From NCBI GenBank assembly GCA_964630925.1, contig CAZVZK010000004.1, positions 1 through 64,000 of the forward strand: DNA of 64,000 bases, read 5' to 3'. A model generated the notes under the pieces. That model saw nothing but the letters and a program-made list of their open reading frames with translations, was not told the DNA's origin and did not search any database. The DNA comes from RGDT01 sp964630925. GTDB taxonomy: Bacteria > Planctomycetota > Planctomycetia > Gemmatales > Gemmataceae. Position numbers and translations under genes: made by a program. This document shows positions 9,197 to 16,912 of this stretch, in pieces. Numbering within the stretch: position 1 is the first letter of the stretch; each line of letters opens with the position of its first letter.

Positions 9197-9789
9197 TGTT
9201 CACCGGCCTCGTCGAAGCCCTCGGCACCGTCGTCACCCTCGCCGATACCGGCGCCGGACGACGCCTCGTCGTCCGCCACCCCCTCGGCCCCGTCGCCCTC
9301 GGTGACAGCGTCAGCGTCAACGGCGCCTGCCTCACCGCCGTCGAATGCACCGCCGAAACGCTCGCCTTCGATGTCGGCCCGGAGACGCTCCGCCTCACCA
9401 ACCTCGGCGCCCTCGCCCCCGGCGCCCACGTCAACCTGGAACGCGCCCTCCTCGCCTCCTCGCGTCTCGGCGGCCACCTGGTGCAGGGCCACGTCGATGG
9501 CGTCGGCGCCGTCGCCGAGAAACGCCAGGAGGGCGAGTGGGTATTCATGTCGTTCACCGCGCCCCCTGCCCTCCTCGCCCAGATGGTGCCCAAGGGGAGC
9601 ATCTGCGTGGACGGCGTCAGCCTCACCCTCGTGACGGTGGACGCGACATCCTTCAGCGTCATGCTCATCCCGCACACGCTGGCGAATACCACGCTGGGCT
9701 TCAAGGGGCCGGGCGATCCCGTGAACCTGGAGACGGACCTGTTGGCGAAGTATGTCTTCCGGGCGATGGAGGCCTTCCGGGGGCGGTGA
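9196..9789 (+). CDS. ribE: Riboflavin synthase, alpha chain
   Basis: A 197-residue protein that converts two 6,7-dimethyl-8-ribityllumazine molecules to riboflavin in the cytoplasm. It begins with the diagnostic MFTGLVEALG and has two lumazine-binding barrels: first GDSVSVNGACLT and LGGHLVQGHVDGVG, then GSICVDGVSLTL, ending near LETDLLAKYV. Length is normal for the family. It is the last gene of the plus-strand run. No other riboflavin gene is in the window and no FMN riboswitch was recognised upstream, since it overlaps the previous gene. Confidence 0.95.
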   Translation: MFTGLVEALGTVVTLADTGAGRRLVVRHPLGPVALGDSVSVNGACLTAVECTAETLAFDVGPETLRLTNLGALAPGAHVNLERALLASSRLGGHLVQGHVDGVGAVAEKRQEGEWVFMSFTAPPALLAQMVPKGSICVDGVSLTLVTVDATSFSVMLIPHTLANTTLGFKGPGDPVNLETDLLAKYVFRAMEAFRGR

Positions 9790-9920
9790 GTGGTGGGGGT
9801 CGGGCCGCCCGGAGCGTTCGCGTCCGCTACCAGCGCCGGGCGGCCCTGTCGTGCATTCGTCCCCCTCGCGGGGGAACAGGAGGCGGGCCGGTCCCGTGCC
9901 GCTTCCGCCTGCGCGGAGCT

Positions 9921-10044
9921 AGGGACACGCGAAAGCCCAGGTTGTTGTCCCGGTCCGTCGGGTCGTTCCTGTCACGGTACGCCGACCGGCAGTTCTGGGA
10001 GTCGTTGTTCCAGCTACCGCCCCGGATCACCCGGTTCGTGCCCT
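9921..10044 (-). repeat. DGR template repeat (TR)
   Basis: This 124-bp segment matches 11723-11846 in the target gene, in the same orientation. On the minus strand it carries 27 adenines. 14 positions differ from the variable repeat and all 14 are template adenines; none of the other 97 positions differs. Read in the target frame, the template has many AAC codons (for example NN, QN, DNN), the usual design that gives diverse residues without stop codons. Its 3' 20 bases (9921-9940) contain no adenine and are identical to the variable repeat, as expected for the initiation region. Its 5' end overlaps the reverse transcriptase gene by 18 bp. Confidence 0.95.
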
Positions 10045-11040
10045 GTGGCCCGCCCCCGCCATCGATTCTAGCACCGCCCGCCGGAAACGGAAGGAGCGCA
10101 GCCCGGGCGTCCGCGTGAACGCCAGCAGCGCCGACGCCCGCCGCTGCATCTCGGCTTCCGGCAGCCCCGACGCCTCCAGGGCCGCCACCTTGCGGCGGAA
10201 TCGTTGTCGCGCACGCCTGCCCAGCACCAGATGTGTCGGGAACACCCGGCATCCCAGCGCCTCCAGCCCGTGCCGCGTCCGGTTCAGGTACGGCGTCGGC
10301 TTCGGGGCCAGGCCCAGCCCGGCGAGGTGGGCCGTGCCTTCGGCCAAAGCGTCATTGAGGCGTCCCTTGTCATCATCCCACAGGATGACGTCGTCCATGT
10401 AGCGGACGTAGCCGCCGATGCGGAGCCGTGCCTGCATCAGGCGGTCGAGGCCGTCGAGGTGGTGGTTGGCGAAGTGCTGCGACGTGAGGCTGCCGATGGG
10501 CAGGCCCTTGCCGATCTCGCCGCGGAACGAGCGGACGATGCGCCCGAACAGGGCGAGCAGCGGAGCGTCCTTGAGCCGCCGGGCGAGTTGTCCGAGCAGC
10601 ACGTCGTGCCCGATGCTGTCGAAGTACTTGCGCACGTCCATCTTCAGGAAGTAGGCGAACCGCCGTGAATGCCCCGCCATGCGCTCGACGGCCTTGAGGC
10701 GGCCCTTGCCCTTGCGGCAGGCGTAGCTGTCGAACACCAGCCAGCGGCCGAAGTGCGGCTCGCAGACGTTCATGACGGCGTGGTGCATGACGCGCTCGGC
10801 GAAGCAGGGCGCGGTGATGACGCGCTCCTTCGGGTCGTGGATCACGAACTGGCGGAACAGGCCCACGGGGAACGTGCCGTCACGCAGCCCCGCCGACATC
10901 TCGCCCAGCCGGCGTTCGGAGTCGGCGGCGAAGGCCCGCGCCTCGGCGCGGTGACGCTTGCCGCGCAAGGCCCGGTGCAGGGCGAGCCGCAGGTTGTCGC
11001 GCTCGACGATGGCGTCAAGTAGGTGGCCGACCCGTTTCAT
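10027..11040 (-). CDS. DGR reverse transcriptase
   Basis: A 337-residue group-II-intron-related reverse transcriptase of the diversity-generating type. The polymerase motif YMDD is at residues 214-217, with the partner Asp135 in FLKMDVRKYFDSI. Motif 4 reads IGSLTSQ (182-188), the (I/V/L)GxxxSQ form that marks DGR enzymes instead of QGxxxSP. It should copy template-repeat RNA with errors at adenine and supply mutated cDNA for transfer to the variable repeat. ATG 11040 has GGAGGG 7 bases upstream and overlaps the HRDC gene by 26 bp. Its last 18 bp lie inside the template repeat. Confidence 0.95.
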   Translation of the reverse strand: MKRVGHLLDAIVERDNLRLALHRALRGKRHRAEARAFAADSERRLGEMSAGLRDGTFPVGLFRQFVIHDPKERVITAPCFAERVMHHAVMNVCEPHFGRWLVFDSYACRKGKGRLKAVERMAGHSRRFAYFLKMDVRKYFDSIGHDVLLGQLARRLKDAPLLALFGRIVRSFRGEIGKGLPIGSLTSQHFANHHLDGLDRLMQARLRIGGYVRYMDDVILWDDDKGRLNDALAEGTAHLAGLGLAPKPTPYLNRTRHGLEALGCRVFPTHLVLGRRARQRFRRKVAALEASGLPEAEMQRRASALLAFTRTPGLRSFRFRRAVLESMAGAGHRARTG

Positions 11041-11512
11041 CGCCGGCCCTCCAGGCGTCCGCGAGGATCTCGAGCATGCGGCCGGCGTACTTGTCCAGGC
11101 GGGCCTCGCCCACGCCCTCGATCCTGCCCAGGTCGGCGCGGGTGGCCGCCCTCGCCTTCACCATCCCGGCGAGCTGCTCGTTGGTGAAGACGGCGTAGAC
11201 GGGCACGCCTTCCGCGTTGGCGATCTCCTTGCGTGCCTCGCGCAGCCGGGCGAAGACGGCGAACTGATCCGCCGGTAGCTCCTCGCGGTAATCAATCTTC
11301 GGCTTCGCGCCCGGCGGCCTGCCGGTCTGCGGCGAGGCCGTCCCCGGCTGGCCGTCGAGGTAATCGACGGCGAAGCTCCAGAAGGATGACGCGCCGAGAT
11401 CGACCCATCGCCGGTCCACCGTCAGGACGCGGTGCGAGCGCACGAAGCCGTTCAGTGCCGCCTCGGCCCTGCCGTCGTCGTTGATCGGCACCGTGAAGAA
11501 CTTGAAGGCCAT
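11015..11512 (-). CDS. HRDC-domain DGR accessory protein
   Basis: A 165-residue protein. The C-terminal part (about 85-155) is an HRDC domain as in RecQ (LREARKEIANAEGVPVYAVF, then LGRIEGVGEARLDKYAGRML). The N-terminal ~55 residues (FFTVPI ... SHRVLTVDRRWV ... FWSFAVDYL) form a separate conserved-looking unit. HRDC domains bind nucleic acid, and HRDC proteins are known as an alternative accessory gene in DGRs that lack Avd. It sits between target and reverse transcriptase and overlaps the latter by 26 bp, which supports a shared role. A role in cDNA synthesis or homing is inferred. Confidence 0.85.
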   Translation of the reverse strand: MAFKFFTVPINDDGRAEAALNGFVRSHRVLTVDRRWVDLGASSFWSFAVDYLDGQPGTASPQTGRPPGAKPKIDYREELPADQFAVFARLREARKEIANAEGVPVYAVFTNEQLAGMVKARAATRADLGRIEGVGEARLDKYAGRMLEILADAWRAGDETGRPPT

Positions 11513-11528
11513 GCGCGTCGTCCTTGAC

Positions 11529-11555
11529 GGTTGTAATGGTTGTGATGGTTGTGAT
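11529..11555. repeat. Three tandem 9-bp repeats
   Basis: Three 9-bp units in a row on the plus strand (GGTTGTAAT, then GGTTGTGAT twice) lie just upstream of the HRDC start, inside the DGR. The units are in an untranslated spacer, so they are not constrained by coding. They might affect the leader of the HRDC-RT transcript; no function is shown. Confidence 0.8.
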
Positions 11556-11583
11556 GGGCTGATCGCGATTTTTCAATTTTCGC

Positions 11584-11600
11584 CAGGGGCTCCGCCCCTG
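11584..11600. other. Perfect 7-bp hairpin in DGR spacer
   Basis: CAGGGGC and GCCCCTG pair around a 3-base loop between the target gene and the HRDC gene. There is no T-run after it on the minus strand, so it is not a standard intrinsic terminator for the target mRNA. An AT-rich stretch (about 11569-11582), rare in this window, lies next to it. Confidence 0.6.
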
Positions 11601-11703
11601 TACCCCGCCCCCTGCCTCTGCGTCTCCCGCTCCGGCACGTCGGTCGCTCCGCTCCGCTCGTCCCTCGCTCCGCTCCCGCTCCCTCCGGCCTCCGCTCGCC
11701 TTG

Positions 11704-12681
11704 CTATCCCGGCACGGGGACGAGGGACACGCGAAAGCCCAGGTCGAAGACCCGGTCCGCCGGGCCGTCCCCGTCACGGTACGCCGACCGGCAGTCCTGG
11801 GAGTCGTAGCTCCAGCTACCGCCCCGGATCACCCGGCACGCGCCCTCTTCCGGCCCCGTGGGGTCGGTCACCGCTCCGGCCGGGTAGTCTCCGTACCAGT
11901 CCGCGCACCACTCCCAAACATTGCCGTGCATGTCGTGCAGCCCGAAGGCGTTCGGAGGGTATGAGCCGACGGCGGTCGTCCGCTGGAGGCCGGAGTCGTG
12001 GAAGTTGGCAAAGGTCTTGTCGAGGGCGTCGCCGAAGTGGAACGGCTTTGAAGCAAGCCCTCCCCGACAGGAATACTCCCACTCCGCCTCCCCAGGCAAG
12101 CGGTACACCCGTATTTCTCGCTTTTCTTCCGCCAGCGCCGACAGCCTCTCGCAGAACTCCGCCGCGTCCTCCCACGACACCTGCTCCACGGGGAACGACG
12201 ACGTGTCCGTCTTCTTCACCTTCGCCTTGCCGCCACCCTTCTTACTGAAGTAGCTCGGATTCTTACCCACCACCGCCTCGTACTGCCCCTGCGTCACCGG
12301 ATGCACCCCCAGCCAGAACGCCCGCGTCAGCGTCACCTCGTGCCGCACCTCGTCCTCGGAGCGGTCCGCCTCATCCTCCGGCGACCCCATCCAGAACGTC
12401 CCCGCCGGGATCAGCACGAACCGCATCCCGACGCTGTTGACGACCTCCGGCACGCACGGACGCACGCCGGACGAGAGCAGCTCGCGGATGCGCGCCTCCG
12501 CCGTGACACGGCACGCTGACGCCGTGCCGCTCGCCCTGAGCGAACGCGTCAGGCGCAGCAACTCGGCGCGCTCGGCCTGCCCTTCCTCCTCCAACAGGTC
12601 GGCCACGGCCAGCCAGAGCAGGTCATCTTCCGGCGCCTGGTGCAGGCATGAAAGGAGTCGGGCCAGCTCGGGGTCGGTCAT
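11704..12681 (-). CDS. DGR target: TIGR02996 plus formylglycine-fold variable protein
   Basis: A 325-residue protein. Residues 1-40 are a TIGR02996 module (LHQAPEDDLLWLAVADLLEE). Residues about 75-325 are a formylglycine-generating-enzyme/sulfatase-modifying (C-type-lectin-like) domain, seen in VGMRFVLIPAGTFWMGSP, VTQGQYEAVVGKNPSYF, RLPGEAEWEYSCRGG and DMHGNVWEWCADWYG. The variable repeat encodes the end of this domain (RGGSWSYDSQDCRSAYRD...). Formylglycine-fold proteins are frequent DGR targets, where the fold displays changing residues on a ligand-binding face. ATG 12681 is chosen because the domain begins there. No signal peptide is visible, so the protein is probably cytoplasmic; its ligand is unknown. 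Confidence 0.95.
   Translation of the reverse strand: MTDPELARLLSCLHQAPEDDLLWLAVADLLEEEGQAERAELLRLTRSLRASGTASACRVTAEARIRELLSSGVRPCVPEVVNSVGMRFVLIPAGTFWMGSPEDEADRSEDEVRHEVTLTRAFWLGVHPVTQGQYEAVVGKNPSYFSKKGGGKAKVKKTDTSSFPVEQVSWEDAAEFCERLSALAEEKREIRVYRLPGEAEWEYSCRGGLASKPFHFGDALDKTFANFHDSGLQRTTAVGSYPPNAFGLHDMHGNVWEWCADWYGDYPAGAVTDPTGPEEGACRVIRGGSWSYDSQDCRSAYRDGDGPADRVFDLGFRVSLVPVPG
11723..11846 (-). repeat. DGR variable repeat (VR)
   Basis: The 3' end of the target gene, ending 16 bp before the stop codon's last base group. It differs from the template repeat at 14 of 124 positions, all at template adenines, changing 12 amino acids: T>A, N>C, N>S, N>Y, N>D, R>G, N>D, D>G, T>A, D>V, N>F and N>D. 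Every change is nonsynonymous. Four bases beyond its 3' end a weak 4-bp hairpin (11708-11718, CCCG/CGGG) occupies the position where other DGRs carry a cruciform that promotes homing. Confidence 0.95.
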
Positions 12682-12808
12682 GGCGTGTCGGCCTCTTCGG
12701 CGGGGGTGCGGCTCGGAGGGCCGCCTCCGGTGCATGTTATCCGCCGGGGGTCGCGCGCGAAGCACGAACGAGGGCTCCGGGATCGCCCCCGCCGCGTATG
12801 ATGACTGC

Positions 12809-13765
12809 ATGCCACCCACGACGCGACAGACCCTCGGCTACCTCCGCACCCTGTTCCAGGAGCGCGGCATCGCGCCCAAGAACAAGCTCGGGCAGAACTT
12901 CCTCATCGACCTCAACCTCATCGACCTGGCCATCAAGGCCGCCGAGCTGTCGCCCGCCGACGGCGTGCTGGAGGTCGGCAGCGGCACCGGCAGCCTGACG
13001 ATGAGGCTCGTGGAGAACGCCGGGGCCGTCGTCTCCGTCGAGGTCGATCCGCCGTTCGCCCACCTCACCCGCGAGCTGATCGAGACGCACTTCACCATCG
13101 TCGAGGGGCTGATGCGCCCCACGGGGGCGAAACGCGAGCACGTCCGCCTCATCCAGGCCGACGCCCTCGCCTCCAAGAACACCCTCAACCCCGACGTCGT
13201 CAACGCCGTCCGCGACATGCTCGCCGTCCCCGGCATCACCCGCCTCAAGCTCGTCGCCAACCTGCCCTACGCCGTCGCCGTGCCCATCCTGTCCAACCTG
13301 CTGCTCACCGACCTGCCGGTGGAGCGCATGGTGGCGATGGTGCAGTGGGAGCTGGCCGAGCGCATGCTCGCGGCGCCCGACACGTCGCCCTACGGCTCGC
13401 TCGCCGTCCTCATGCAGTCGATCGCCGACGTGTCGCTGGTCCGCAAGGTAGCGCCGTCGGTGTTCTTCCCCCGGCCGCTCGTCGATTCCGCCATCATCCT
13501 CATCAAGCCGGACCCGGCCAAACGCGCCCACGTCGGCGACGCCCAGGCCTTCCGCAACTTCCTGCGTGACCTGTACACGCACCGCCGCAAGAACCTGCGT
13601 GGCGCGCTGGCGTCGCTGCCCAGTGGGCAGCTGGCCAAGGGCGACGTGGACGCCCGACTCGCTTCCCTGGGGATCGACGGCTCCCTCCGCGCCGAGACGC
13701 TCACGCCGGAAGACCACCTGCGCCTCAGCCGGGTTTTTCGCGCCGATTCCCCCTCCGGGCCTTGA
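12809..13765 (+). CDS. rsmA: 16S rRNA (adenine1518-N6/adenine1519-N6)-dimethyltransferase
   Basis: A 318-residue KsgA/RsmA protein that dimethylates two adjacent adenines in the 3' hairpin of 16S rRNA during small-subunit assembly. It shows LGQNFLIDLNLID at the N-terminus, the SAM motif VLEVGSGTGSLT, the catalytic NLPYAVAVPIL (the NLPY motif) and the C-terminal helical domain with VFFPRPLVDSAIILI. Length is slightly above the usual 270-290. ATG 12809 is used; upstream in-frame codons are antisense to the DGR target. It is divergent from that gene, with 127 bp between. Confidence 0.93.
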   Translation: MPPTTRQTLGYLRTLFQERGIAPKNKLGQNFLIDLNLIDLAIKAAELSPADGVLEVGSGTGSLTMRLVENAGAVVSVEVDPPFAHLTRELIETHFTIVEGLMRPTGAKREHVRLIQADALASKNTLNPDVVNAVRDMLAVPGITRLKLVANLPYAVAVPILSNLLLTDLPVERMVAMVQWELAERMLAAPDTSPYGSLAVLMQSIADVSLVRKVAPSVFFPRPLVDSAIILIKPDPAKRAHVGDAQAFRNFLRDLYTHRRKNLRGALASLPSGQLAKGDVDARLASLGIDGSLRAETLTPEDHLRLSRVFRADSPSGP

Positions 13766-13858
13766 ACAGCCGTCCACCTTCTGGCATAATCTCCAAACCA
13801 GCCAACGGGGGTCTGGGGGCGTCTCGCCCCCAGCTCATACAAGGAAGCGGGGTGGCTG

Positions 13859-14902
13859 ATGCTCGCCTTCTCATGCGCCCACTGCGGGAAACGGATGACC
13901 CTCTCGGAGCAGGACGGCGGCAAGCGTGCCGAGTGTTCCTCCTGCGGCCACTCCCTCGACATACCCGGCGGGCGGAAACGCTCGCGGGCCGACCGGGTGG
14001 AGACGCTGACCGCCACGCCCGTCCACGAGCTGCCCACGCGGATCGACCCCGGCCCCGTCGGGCAGGCCCGGTTGACGGCGATGCTGTGGCCGCCGCGCGG
14101 GCCGGGCGAGATCGGACGCTTCGGCGGTTACATCATCAAGGAGGTGATCGGCGCCGGCGGCATGGGCGTCGTCTTCCGCGCCGAGGACCCGCAGCTCCTC
14201 CGCGAGGTCGCCCTCAAGGCCATGCTGCCGGCCCTGGCCGCCAACGAAACGGCCCGCGAGCGGTTCCTCCGCGAGGCGCGGGCGGCCGCGGCGATCCAGC
14301 ATGACCGCGTCGTCGCCATCTACACCGTCGGCGAGGACAACGGCGTGCCGTTCCTGGCGATGCCGTTCCTGCGCGGCGAGTCGCTGGAGCAGCGCCTGCG
14401 CCGGGGCGCGCTGCCCGTGTCCGAGGTCGCGCGCATCGGCGCCGAGATCGCCGAGGGGCTGGAGGCGATCCACGAGCGTGGCCTGATCCACCGTGACATC
14501 AAGCCGGCCAACGTCTGGCTCGAGGGGGCGGCGGGGCGCGTCAAGGTGCTGGACTTCGGGCTGGCGCGGGCGGCGGGCGCCAGCACGCTGACGCGGGACG
14601 GGCTGGTCGGCTCGCCGGCGTTCATGTCGCCGGAGCAGGCACGCCGCGAGACCGTCGACGCCCGCAGCGACCTGTTCGCCCTGGGCGTGGTGCTGTACTC
14701 CATGGCGGCCGGGGCCCTCCCTTTCGACGGCGACGACGCCCTGGCGGTGCTGCTGGCGATCACGGCCGCCGAGCCGCCGCCGTTGCCGGAAACCGTCACG
14801 CCCGGGCTGTCGCGGCTCGTCCTGCGGCTGCTGGCGAAGAGGCCCGCGGATCGCCCCGCGAGCGCCGGCGAGGTGCGTGCCGAGCTGGAGCGTCTGCGCT
14901 GA
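13859..14902 (+). CDS. Ser/Thr protein kinase with N-terminal zinc ribbon
   Basis: A 347-residue Hanks-type kinase. Residues 6-30 contain two CxxC pairs (CAHCGKR ... CSSCGHS), a probable zinc ribbon. The kinase domain (about 91-347) has the glycine loop GAGGMG (98-103), Lys120 in VALKAML, catalytic Asp213 in HRDIKPAN and Asp232 in DFGLARA. There is no transmembrane segment after the kinase domain, so it is probably soluble. Substrate unknown. It converges on the radical SAM gene with a 6-bp gap. Confidence 0.9.
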   Translation: MLAFSCAHCGKRMTLSEQDGGKRAECSSCGHSLDIPGGRKRSRADRVETLTATPVHELPTRIDPGPVGQARLTAMLWPPRGPGEIGRFGGYIIKEVIGAGGMGVVFRAEDPQLLREVALKAMLPALAANETARERFLREARAAAAIQHDRVVAIYTVGEDNGVPFLAMPFLRGESLEQRLRRGALPVSEVARIGAEIAEGLEAIHERGLIHRDIKPANVWLEGAAGRVKVLDFGLARAAGASTLTRDGLVGSPAFMSPEQARRETVDARSDLFALGVVLYSMAAGALPFDGDDALAVLLAITAAEPPPLPETVTPGLSRLVLRLLAKRPADRPASAGEVRAELERLR

Positions 14903-14908
14903 GCCGCC

Positions 14909-15919
14909 TCACCCGGCCTGGGCGCGGAACCAGAACGGGCGCGTGCCCGGCACCTGCTCCTCCTCGTACCGCGCGCCGGCGGTCTGCCAGTCGCCGCAGC
15001 CCTTGCACATCTCCGGGATGTCGCCCCAGCGGTGTTCGAGGTGCGGGCGGCGCAACTTCTGGCTCAGCACCGCCCACAGCTCGCGGATGCTCCGCTCGCG
15101 CGTGTCGCCCGCCACGAAGCGCCCTGCGTAATCGACCGCGCAGCAGACCATCGACCCGTCGGCGTGGATCGCCGCCGTGTTGACCGCCCAAGGGCAGGCG
15201 ATGCGGAACGTGGTGCCGTGCATGATCGTCTCGGTGGAGATCAGCCCCGTGTTGCCCCACTCCAGCATCGGCCGCGACTTCACCTCGGCCCCGGCCGCCT
15301 TCCAGTGGGCGGTGAACGCCTCCAGCTCGTGGGCGTTCTCCTTCATCACGGAGAACTGCACGGTGACCGCCGGGTACACCTGGCCGCGCTCGCGCCGCTT
15401 GCGGCACAGCTCCTCGACGGCCTGATAGATCTGGTCGCGCTTGCCGCCGACGCGGATCTTCTCGAACGTCTCGGCGGTGAAGCCGTCGAGGCTGAGGATG
15501 AAACGCCGCAGGGGCGAGGCCAGGATCTTCTCGATATGCCCGAAGCGCCCGAGCAGCGAGCCGTTGCTGTTGAGGACGAGGTTGCGGCAGCCGACGCGGG
15601 CGGCGTGCCCGAGGCGGTCCCACAGCTCGTCGCGCAGGATGAGCGCCTCGCCGTAGAACGTGGGCCACAGCTCGCAGTCCGGCGACTCGCGGCCGACCTC
15701 CTCGACCAGCTTGTCCCAGAGGGCGCGGTCCATGTGCATCCGCGGGCGCTCCATCTCGCGGTGCGCGCAGTGGATGCACTTCATGTTGCAGTGCGACGTG
15801 TTCTCGATCACCAGTTGCGGCGGGAACGGGGCCTCCGCCAGCCCCGCCTCGATGGACCGCAGCTCGTGCCGGCGGCCGGCGTCGTCCAAATGCCGGCGCA
15901 GGAACACGTCCTCGCTCAT
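14909..15919 (-). CDS. Radical SAM/SPASM domain protein
   Basis: A 336-residue radical SAM enzyme. The [4Fe-4S] motif CNMKCIHC has cysteines at 44, 48 and 51. The C-terminal SPASM-type region carries further cysteines (CPWAV, MVCCAVD, CKGCGDW) likely to bind auxiliary clusters. Such proteins often modify peptides or sugars, but no precursor peptide is visible nearby. ATG 15919 is chosen over 15925 because GGAGG is 6 bases upstream of it and touches the other. Substrate unknown. Confidence 0.88.
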   Translation of the reverse strand: MSEDVFLRRHLDDAGRRHELRSIEAGLAEAPFPPQLVIENTSHCNMKCIHCAHREMERPRMHMDRALWDKLVEEVGRESPDCELWPTFYGEALILRDELWDRLGHAARVGCRNLVLNSNGSLLGRFGHIEKILASPLRRFILSLDGFTAETFEKIRVGGKRDQIYQAVEELCRKRRERGQVYPAVTVQFSVMKENAHELEAFTAHWKAAGAEVKSRPMLEWGNTGLISTETIMHGTTFRIACPWAVNTAAIHADGSMVCCAVDYAGRFVAGDTRERSIRELWAVLSQKLRRPHLEHRWGDIPEMCKGCGDWQTAGARYEEEQVPGTRPFWFRAQAG

Positions 15920-16022
15920 CGCCATCCTCCGCCGTGCGGTTGACGGGCCAATCCACATTCCCGGGCCCGAATAGCGGTGGGCTCCCCGGAGGTCAATGCC
16001 GATTGAGGCGATGGCGCCGCGA

Positions 16023-16676
16023 TCACGCGGGTTTCTGGCCGCCGCCCGGCAGCTTGTAGCGGACCGGGGCGGCGTCGTGGCCGTCGAGCTGGCCGGCCAG
16101 CACCGTCCGCATGCCGTTGTAGTCGGCGAAGACGATGTCGCGGTACAGGGAGTAGGCCGACCACATGAGGTTGGCGCACGAGCGGACGGGCACCTTGCCG
16201 GTGCTGGCCCCCAGGCCCGGCAGGGCCACCGACGTGATGCTGCCCGGCTCGATCGCGTTCTGGTGGTGGACCGCCTGGAAGGCCGCGGCGCAGGCCAGGG
16301 CCACGTTCTGGGTGCCGCGGATGTCCTCGGCCGGCTTGACCATCGTGGGCACGGAGATGAGGAAGTACGGCGAGCTGTCGCCGGTGCGGACGCAGGTGGC
16401 CGACCCGACGGGCATCTGCCCCCCGTAGAGCCGGGCGATCTCGGCCTGTACGACCTTCTCGATGGCCGGGCCGAAGTGGCGTTTGAGGACGCCGTCGAGG
16501 CCGCCGCTCATCTTGCCGGCGGAGTTGGTGGGGGTGACCCAGGCGTCGCACTCCTGATCGAGGAGCGAGCCGTGGACGACGGTGACGGCCTTCTCGGCGG
16601 CGAAGACGGCCTTCCAGGCGGCGACCATCTCCGGGTTGATGTCCACGAGGACGACACGCAGGCCGGGGCTGGACAT
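16023..16676 (-). CDS. Macro domain protein
   Basis: A 217-residue protein made almost entirely of a macro domain: GSLLDQECDAWVTPTNSAGKMSGGLDGVLKRHFG gives the N-terminal ADP-ribose loop (TPTNSAG, GGLDGVL), and VALPGLGASTGKVP the second loop. Macro domains bind or hydrolyse ADP-ribose derivatives. ATG 16676 follows GGAGGA; upstream in-frame sequence is low in complexity. No ADP-ribosyltransferase gene is adjacent, so a DarTG-type pairing is not supported. Confidence 0.85.
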   Translation of the reverse strand: MSSPGLRVVLVDINPEMVAAWKAVFAAEKAVTVVHGSLLDQECDAWVTPTNSAGKMSGGLDGVLKRHFGPAIEKVVQAEIARLYGGQMPVGSATCVRTGDSSPYFLISVPTMVKPAEDIRGTQNVALACAAAFQAVHHQNAIEPGSITSVALPGLGASTGKVPVRSCANLMWSAYSLYRDIVFADYNGMRTVLAGQLDGHDAAPVRYKLPGGGQKPA

Positions 16677-16857
16677 GGCTCCTCCGATGTGCGATGGGGC
16701 GGCGACGGGGATGTCATACCACGGGCGGGCCCGCGCCGGTAGGTCCGGAGGGGGCCGAGACGCGGGAGCCGTCGTGGCCGCCCGCACCGTCGGTGCTTGT
16801 CCGATCCTCACGGCAAGCTGCACGATTCCCCCGTGGGAAGACCGGGCAGCAACGCGA

Positions 16858-16893
16858 GCGGGCCGGCGTCCCCGTGTAGGGAGGCCGGCCCGC
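16858..16893 (-). terminator. Hairpin after the first VWA gene
   Basis: A 10-bp perfect stem (GCGGGCCGGC / GCCGGCCCGC) with a 16-base loop lies about 20 bp after the stop of the VWA gene ending at 16913. It lacks a T-run. The same hairpin occurs at 18338-18372 after the paralogous gene, so it was duplicated with it. Confidence 0.6.
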
Positions 16894-16912
16894 CTGCTAC
16901 TCCAACGCCCGG

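Noticed and set aside
9827..10252. Minus-strand frame containing RVIRGGSWNNDSQNCRSAY
   Set aside because: It reads like a protein end because it is the DGR template. The upstream part is antisense or out-of-frame to the reverse transcriptase, with no start or ribosome site of its own.
16023..16676. Macro domain gene as half of a DarTG toxin-antitoxin pair
   Set aside because: No ADP-ribosyltransferase is adjacent; neighbours are radical SAM and VWA genes.
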